From NCBI GenBank assembly GCA_004026145.2, contig CP034983.1, positions 10,866,658 to 10,930,657 on the forward strand: a stretch of 64,000 bases of DNA. Direction: 5' to 3'. This DNA comes from Takifugu bimaculatus (lineage: Eukaryota; Chordata; Actinopteri; Tetraodontiformes; Tetraodontidae). A program made the position numbers and the translations under genes. Shown here one piece after another: positions 58,101 to 64,000 of this stretch. The notes under the pieces are model-generated. The model was not told where the DNA came from. It saw only the letters and a list, made by a program, of their open reading frames with translations, and searched no databases. Position 1 is the stretch's first letter. Each line of letters begins with the position of its first letter.

Positions 58101-61100
58101 TTCCTGGAGAATCAGCTTTGAAATATATCATCGAAGGCTCCCTGCCACATCACCACAGTACTAATCATCATTTGCTTGGAGCAGAACTGAGAGAGCTGTT
58201 GCCTACTTAGCATTCACAAAGAGGCATTGTGGTTAATGCTGCTTCGATCAGTTTTTATTCTTGTCTGATAGGACCCCAACAAAATTAAACACGGTCTAAT
58301 GGAAATCTTCTTACTTCTGCCTGTGGATAACATTTCTGAGAGAGTACAGGGTTTACATTTTGAGCTGTATTCATGCAGGAGCTCAAACTATTATAATCCA
58401 TAATGTGCCAAAGGAGCATTGGTCAGTGTGAAAGTGCATGGTGGATGGCTGAGGCCATCCTGCTCCCCCAGAATAAAAAGAAAGGCAAATTAACCCTATG
58501 GTCTATATTACTGAGCCAATAAAATGATAAAGATGTGACATTTACAGAAAAATATAAACATTTCTTCCAAATATATGAGGCAATAATACGTCCCAAGGTA
58601 ATTCTGACAGCAAACAGTCATCTGGTATCAAATTTGGGATTACAAGTTGCATATATTCCTCATGAAACTCGGCCCAGACCTGTCGGGTATAGCTGCGATC
58701 ACTGAGAAACTCTCCAGATCTGCAACATTTCAACATCACATGTGAAAGTGTTGCTTTTCCTTGGCGTTCACAGATCTTACAACGGCCCTCTCACCCCAAT
58801 CACCCATCAGAGCTCAATGGCTGGAGTCTGTCTTTTTAGCAGTGGGCTGTCATCTGTTTGCTGCCCCATTCCTGTTGACCTGGTTTGCGATGTGGCAAAA
58901 CAATTTGGCAGGGAAGCTGGTGAAGTTCAGGAAAATCAAGGTGTTGCAATGAGATATCAGTAGACCCAGTGAGGTTGATATGCTCTTTTGTGTGGAGAAA
59001 TGGGAGGAATCTTTGGGAGCAGATCAGGCCGGCCTCAAGCTGCATAACCCTGAAGAATCAGCTTAAAGAACTGAAGAGAAAAAGTTAAAGCTGGCACCTT
59101 GCTGGCATCAAAGTACAATCTCTCCTCTTCAGATGTTTTTTTTTCTTTCCTTACCTGAAAGGCAGCAACACATCTCTGCATTTGGAAAGAAAAGAAATTT
59201 ACCAAAGCTCTCTGAACTCTTAGAGAAGCCAGAACACACTGACACTTTAAACCTGATAACTCTTACACAGATGAAATATTCATTCGTATTCAAATTAAGA
59301 TAACCAAAGCTCACAGGTCGCAGTTATTCCCTTTATGGATTTAATAATCCGATAGGCAGGATGAAAGGAAGTACAATGGTTTTCACATTTTTCAGTGTGC
59401 AACAATCTGAACCGCTGAAGTTTGATTCAAGGGCGTATTGGAACAACGGGTGCAGAAAGTGATCAGAGAATACGGTGAGCAACGAGCCATGAGACCGTGA
59501 TGGACAGCCTGCGCATTTGCAGTGAAGAGCCAAATATCCCATACTGGCTGGCAGCACATAAAAAGCTCGAGAGCCAAAGCCAGGATAAGAGTAAGGTTAG
59601 CGTCTGGCTGACTGGTCAACACATATTTGATGCCTTGCATCGTTTGAGCGACAATATGCAAAGAAGCACCCTAATGTCGGCTATTCCTTCCCTTAAGCTG
59701 TTTGCATACTGCGAGTCATGAAGCATTTTGGCAGGTAATTCTGAGAGACCTAAGGTCCATACATTTTTCATGCGATTTATTTTTCCTGCAGCACCACAGT
59801 GTCTCAACAAAACAAATTACTCTCCTTCAGAATGGAACCTTTTTCCCTGTGCCGTGTTTCATGGAATCAAAACAGGCTCCTGGTTTGCTGTTTACACTCC
59901 AAATAGGCAAATAATCAGCTTTAGTTCTGCACATATAGATGAGACATCCAGATTCTTGGACTACTTCAACAGGCATAAAGCTTCAGGTCTGGATTTATGG
60001 TTGGGAGCAGATGTTCGTAGCATCTTGCCAGCGGCGAGTCGGCCTTAAATCAATGGACGCTCGCAAGCATGTGCTCTCATTAGGTCCTTTTCATTAAATC
60101 AAACCATTAATCTCTGGAGCTTTCATTTTACAGACAAATATCAAAGCGATAAGCAGAGTTAAAGTCAGTACTTCTGCACCATGATTTATAATGTTTGTTC
60201 TGAACATATATTCCAAACACTGTCACTCTTCTCTTCAGCACGGTTCACACATAAGGGCTTTATGAATCTTAAAAGATTTGTTTTTTTATCAGTTAGAGCC
60301 CCCACACATGATAAAGAATCTATTTTGATCATACTGTCACCTTTCTGTCTCAGCAGCCATTCTAGAATCTTGTCCTCCACACCAATCGGATGATGCAACT
60401 TGGACAGGCCTTACAAGAAGAGGGGATGATGGCGCTTTTGGGGCTGTTTTTGAAACGAAAGGAAAGACTGTGGAGGAAATCTTAGCTTTATTTACCCCCG
60501 CTTCCTCATTCATCAGTCAACTCACTTCTTGATTGGCTACATTCCCTTCAACGTCACAATTCAGTCCCTGACTCACGAGTCACCACCTTCTGTACACAGG
60601 AAGATTTTTGGTCGTCAATATTCTTTAATTGTTTCAGTTTAATATCGACAATTGTCAGCTCTAATTGGAGGATTAATTTGGAGGACATTATTCTAACCTT
60701 ATACCAAAGGATAATGTTACAGGAAAATCATATAAGATATAACAGCCCAGTTATTACTCTTCCCCTCCCGCCTAAAATCCATAAACAATATTTGACCACC
60801 ACGCCAATGGCCTTGGCTGTGTACTAAAGTGTGACAGTGTTCACACTCGAGAGTCATTGGTGAAATCAGGTCGTTGCACTTGAGCACTCAGGAGCCAGAG
60901 TTGACTGTCAAATTCATGTCTGCAGCTTAAGTGATGTAAGATTTTCAAAGCGATGCGCCATGCAAAAGCATGTTTCCTGGTGGCTTTGACCTCACAAAAC
61001 CGGACTTGAACCAAAACGGGGCCTTGCTACAAGAACAACAACTGTTATAACATGAGCCAAATGTGTCCCTTCCTTTAGGACACATAAAAGCTTCAAATCA

Positions 61101-64000
61101 GAATTAATGGCTTCATTCCAGCATTCCAAAGTTCCCTATGTCATTTTAATATGCCTAAATAAGAATGAATGACTCTGCACCTCAATACCAATAAATCTAA
61201 TCACCATATAAATTGACCATAATAAAAACAATAAATAGTTGTTATCTATAATAACTCAACTCATCTACATGCGTTCCTTCTTGGTCAGGGATCACTTGAA
61301 AGACCCCGGTTGGCAAAACAGGTTACATTTACCGTGACGTTTATTTATGAAAGCAATTTACTAATATATCTGCAAAATGTCTTACGTGCAAAATGGATGA
61401 GACCACCGTGGGCTGAAGGGGGGTTCAGTGGATGGGTGCAAAAATCTTCCCACTTTATTTAACCAGAAAGAAGCGAGCAGCATGATGTGATCAGTCTGCG
61501 TCAACTGAGGCCATGTCTGTGTCGCGTGACCTTAAAAATCAATCAAATCAAGGATTCCTTCTTTAGTTGGTCGCATTTGAGATTGCAGAGAATGACAGAG
61601 CTGCTGTTTTCCACCTTCACTTCCTGGCACAGTTTGCAGTAGTCCCAATTAATATCCTCGGGCTATTTCTGTAGGTTGTTTGCTTCCTTGCATAATAAAA
61701 GGAGACACGGGGATATGCTGTGTTTGGTTGGATGTCACAGATGAGAGAAATAACAAATCCAAAAGGAAAAAAACAATGTTCCAGTCCTGTTTAAAGGCAT
61801 CCAGATGCATTTTGCATCTGCCACCTTGCCATAATTCAGAGCAAAATGCAAAGCCTCGCAGAAGGACGAAACGATGCGCCCATGACCCCTGCAGGGGCCG
61901 TTATTAAATGAGAGGACAAGGTCATAGATGAGAGCGAGGCATAAGAGAAGTGGTAGCCTGCAAGAAGAGTCGCTGCATGGATTTACTTTCACATCTGACC
62001 TTCAACCCCTGCTGGAAGCCCAAGTACATCCCTCTCAGCTTATCATGATTTAGGTGTTCACAGCATTCCATTACAGATGTCTTTTCAGAGGGAAAAAAAC
62101 AGCTTCGGAATTCCACTACTGTGCCCATACACATTCCCCTCAACATCAGATATCATAAGAAACTCTAAGAAAAACTTGTATCAGATCGCAGTGATGAATA
62201 AATATAGATGCACTCCTTAGCAGCGCTGTTCTATTCAGCCTGGCGTGTTATCTTATATGGCACGTGGGCAGAGCCGGGTGTGGATTTACACCGTGACTGG
62301 GCTGTTAAAGAGGACGTGTCTGCTGCAGCATGATGAAGAACGCCCGGCAATATCGTCGAGGTGGAATCTTGGTTTAAGCGAGCACCTGGGAGATGAATGT
62401 GATGCTCCTGAATTCATAGCATTAGCTTGGTGTATTTATGTCACATGCGCTTGTAGGTAAGTGGAAATGTTTAAAGAAATGCACGACACCGGATACAGCA
62501 ACAGCTCCTGCTGATTATCACATTAGGTAGGAGGATATGCTGTTGATGTTGTTTAAAGATTGCTGATAGAAAAATCCGTTGTGGTCACGGATGCGCATTT
62601 ATGTTATGTATGCTTCGGAAAGTTGGTTCAACTTGACCCTAACCCTTTTATTACTCTATACTTACCAACCAACCTTTTCCTTAAGGGACTTGGGTTAATG
62701 TTTCCAAGGTGCCATGGGGTCACTTTCAATTTCCAGAAAGATTTTCTCTTTGAACTTGACAAGCAATGTCATTTAGGCTACTCATCGTATTTGGGAATTG
62801 TTGGGAATTGAAAACACACGCTATAAAGTTGGGCCACCAACTGATCATTTGGCACCGCTAACTTGCTTCAGTTTTTTAAAAAGAGTCAACAAATGAAACC
62901 GCGCACAACAACTCATAACAGTTGAATCAGGAAGCGAGAGGTTGATTAGATTCAACAGCACTGGTATAACTTATAATAGACTGCAGATGTTTCGGCCATT
63001 TATGGTAATTAGGTCCTGTGCAGGCTGCAGTCCTCGCTTCATCAATTGATAACTGCTCCACATTTCAGCATTACTGATAACCCACGTGCACCTGTTCATA
63101 TTTCATCCCACTGGCAGCCCAGTAGTCCACTGAAGTGATATCTCCTTCCCTTAAAACCTAAATGACCGTGCGATCTCATGCATTAGCAAAATTGCTCACA
63201 CTAAATCACTCTGATTTCCTCATGTTTATTGGAAGCGGGTCACAGGTACCGAGCAACAGATTGTGCCCTAACCCTCAGAAACTATCTGAACAAATGGTTT
63301 AATAATGACAATAATGTGCTTTTCAAGCCAAGATGATGTATTTCAGGGGCACATTTCACTTAGCCTACGCTTGTTCTTGATTAAGGCCACAGGAAATAAC
63401 CTTGTCCATGTGCTTTGCTGCTTAAACTTTAATTTTAAACCAATTCTGACCCATTTAGAAGACACCATTCCATCTTTACACCCTATTTGGTTTCCCCAGT
63501 TATTAAAATCTGACTGAAAGAAAATGCAAACAACAAGAAAGGGTAGGAACAGCGGCGTCAATACAAACAGCAGTAAATGCAAATGCCATCTCAGATTAAA
63601 TCGCAGTCCTTATCAGGAGCCTGTCGTCCTTCAGAGACGTTAAATTGAACTTCTACTTCAGCTCAGACACATTGTGCTCCAGAATACATTAACAGTTTTA
63701 ACCAAAGCTTCCATTACAACTTTACTGGTGTGCTCAGCCATTCCAGGAGAAATTTGAGGGAATGATTGTCAGGGACTAAACCTGTTCCTATTTCACAGCA
63801 GTTCTCTCGGTAAATAGGTAAAGTGAGCTCATGTGTGTGTGTTTTGTTGAAGAACCGTGACACAACAGCAGCCAGGATTATTGTGAGGTAGGGTCTAAGT
63901 ACATAGTTCAACAGAATGGACAAAGGAATCCAACACCCATTTTTGGAGTTCTGTTACACTTTTCATATGTTTAAATGAGAAGTAAAGTCATAAACCCCTC

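Larger units (their letters stand above)
49941..64000. other. Gene-poor 3' flank
   Basis: No coding gene is supported. Contents seen are a C15 run (50391-50405), a 22 bp tandem duplication (51181-51224), GT and AC arrays (51934-51949, 52092-52164), a G12 run (53416-53427) and a CRE/CCAAT promoter-like cluster (55133-55180). From 56000 to 64000 the sequence looks unique and AT-rich, with scattered open frames of fewer than 110 codons lacking domains. Confidence 0.6.

Noticed and set aside
59497..60048. Series of 60-106 codon frames on both strands
   Set aside because: Chance open frames in AT-balanced sequence; no family resemblance.

Overview
The window is vertebrate genomic DNA, almost certainly from a teleost fish with a fairly compact genome. 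Long GT-AG introns separate short conserved exons. Dinucleotide microsatellites are abundant, and several dispersed repeats have tRNA-like heads or sequence that I recognise from fish genomes. There is no bacterial gene organisation.

One protein-coding gene can be supported: a plus-strand classical type II cadherin that best matches cadherin-12 (CDH12, brain/N-type cadherin 2). Ten coding exons are visible between 2901 and 35038. They encode about 719 residues: most of EC1, EC2 to EC5, the transmembrane helix and the complete catenin-binding tail. The first coding exon (signal peptide, prodomain and the adhesive Trp-containing start of EC1) must lie upstream of base 1, so bases 1-2900 are intron. 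Exon lengths 295, 120, 168, 188, 254/255, 137, 122, 118, 252 and a final 506 coding bases, with their phases, follow the usual type II cadherin layout. The exception is the fifth exon in the window: its only nearby AG acceptor lies one base too far upstream, giving a +1 frame discontinuity that needs checking.

Layout: 1-2900 upstream intron; 2901-10579 exons for EC1, EC2 and half of EC3; 10580-23002 a 12.4 kb intron carrying an intact short SINE with a 13 bp target duplication, a second repeat and a degenerate Myb/SANT-like reading frame; 23003-32638 exons for the rest of EC3, EC4, EC5 and most of the membrane helix; 32639-34532 last intron with two divergent CTCF-like motifs; 34533-35038 cytoplasmic exon; 35039 to about 35780 3' UTR with AU-rich elements and polyadenylation signals.

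From about 35.8 kb to 64 kb I see no gene. This flank holds microsatellites, SINE-family copies, a putative solo LTR, an imperfect hairpin repeat, a common teleost interspersed repeat interrupted by a CA tract, and a promoter-like CRE/CCAAT cluster near 55.15 kb. Assignments to CDH12 and to repeat families rest on remembered family features, not on a database search.
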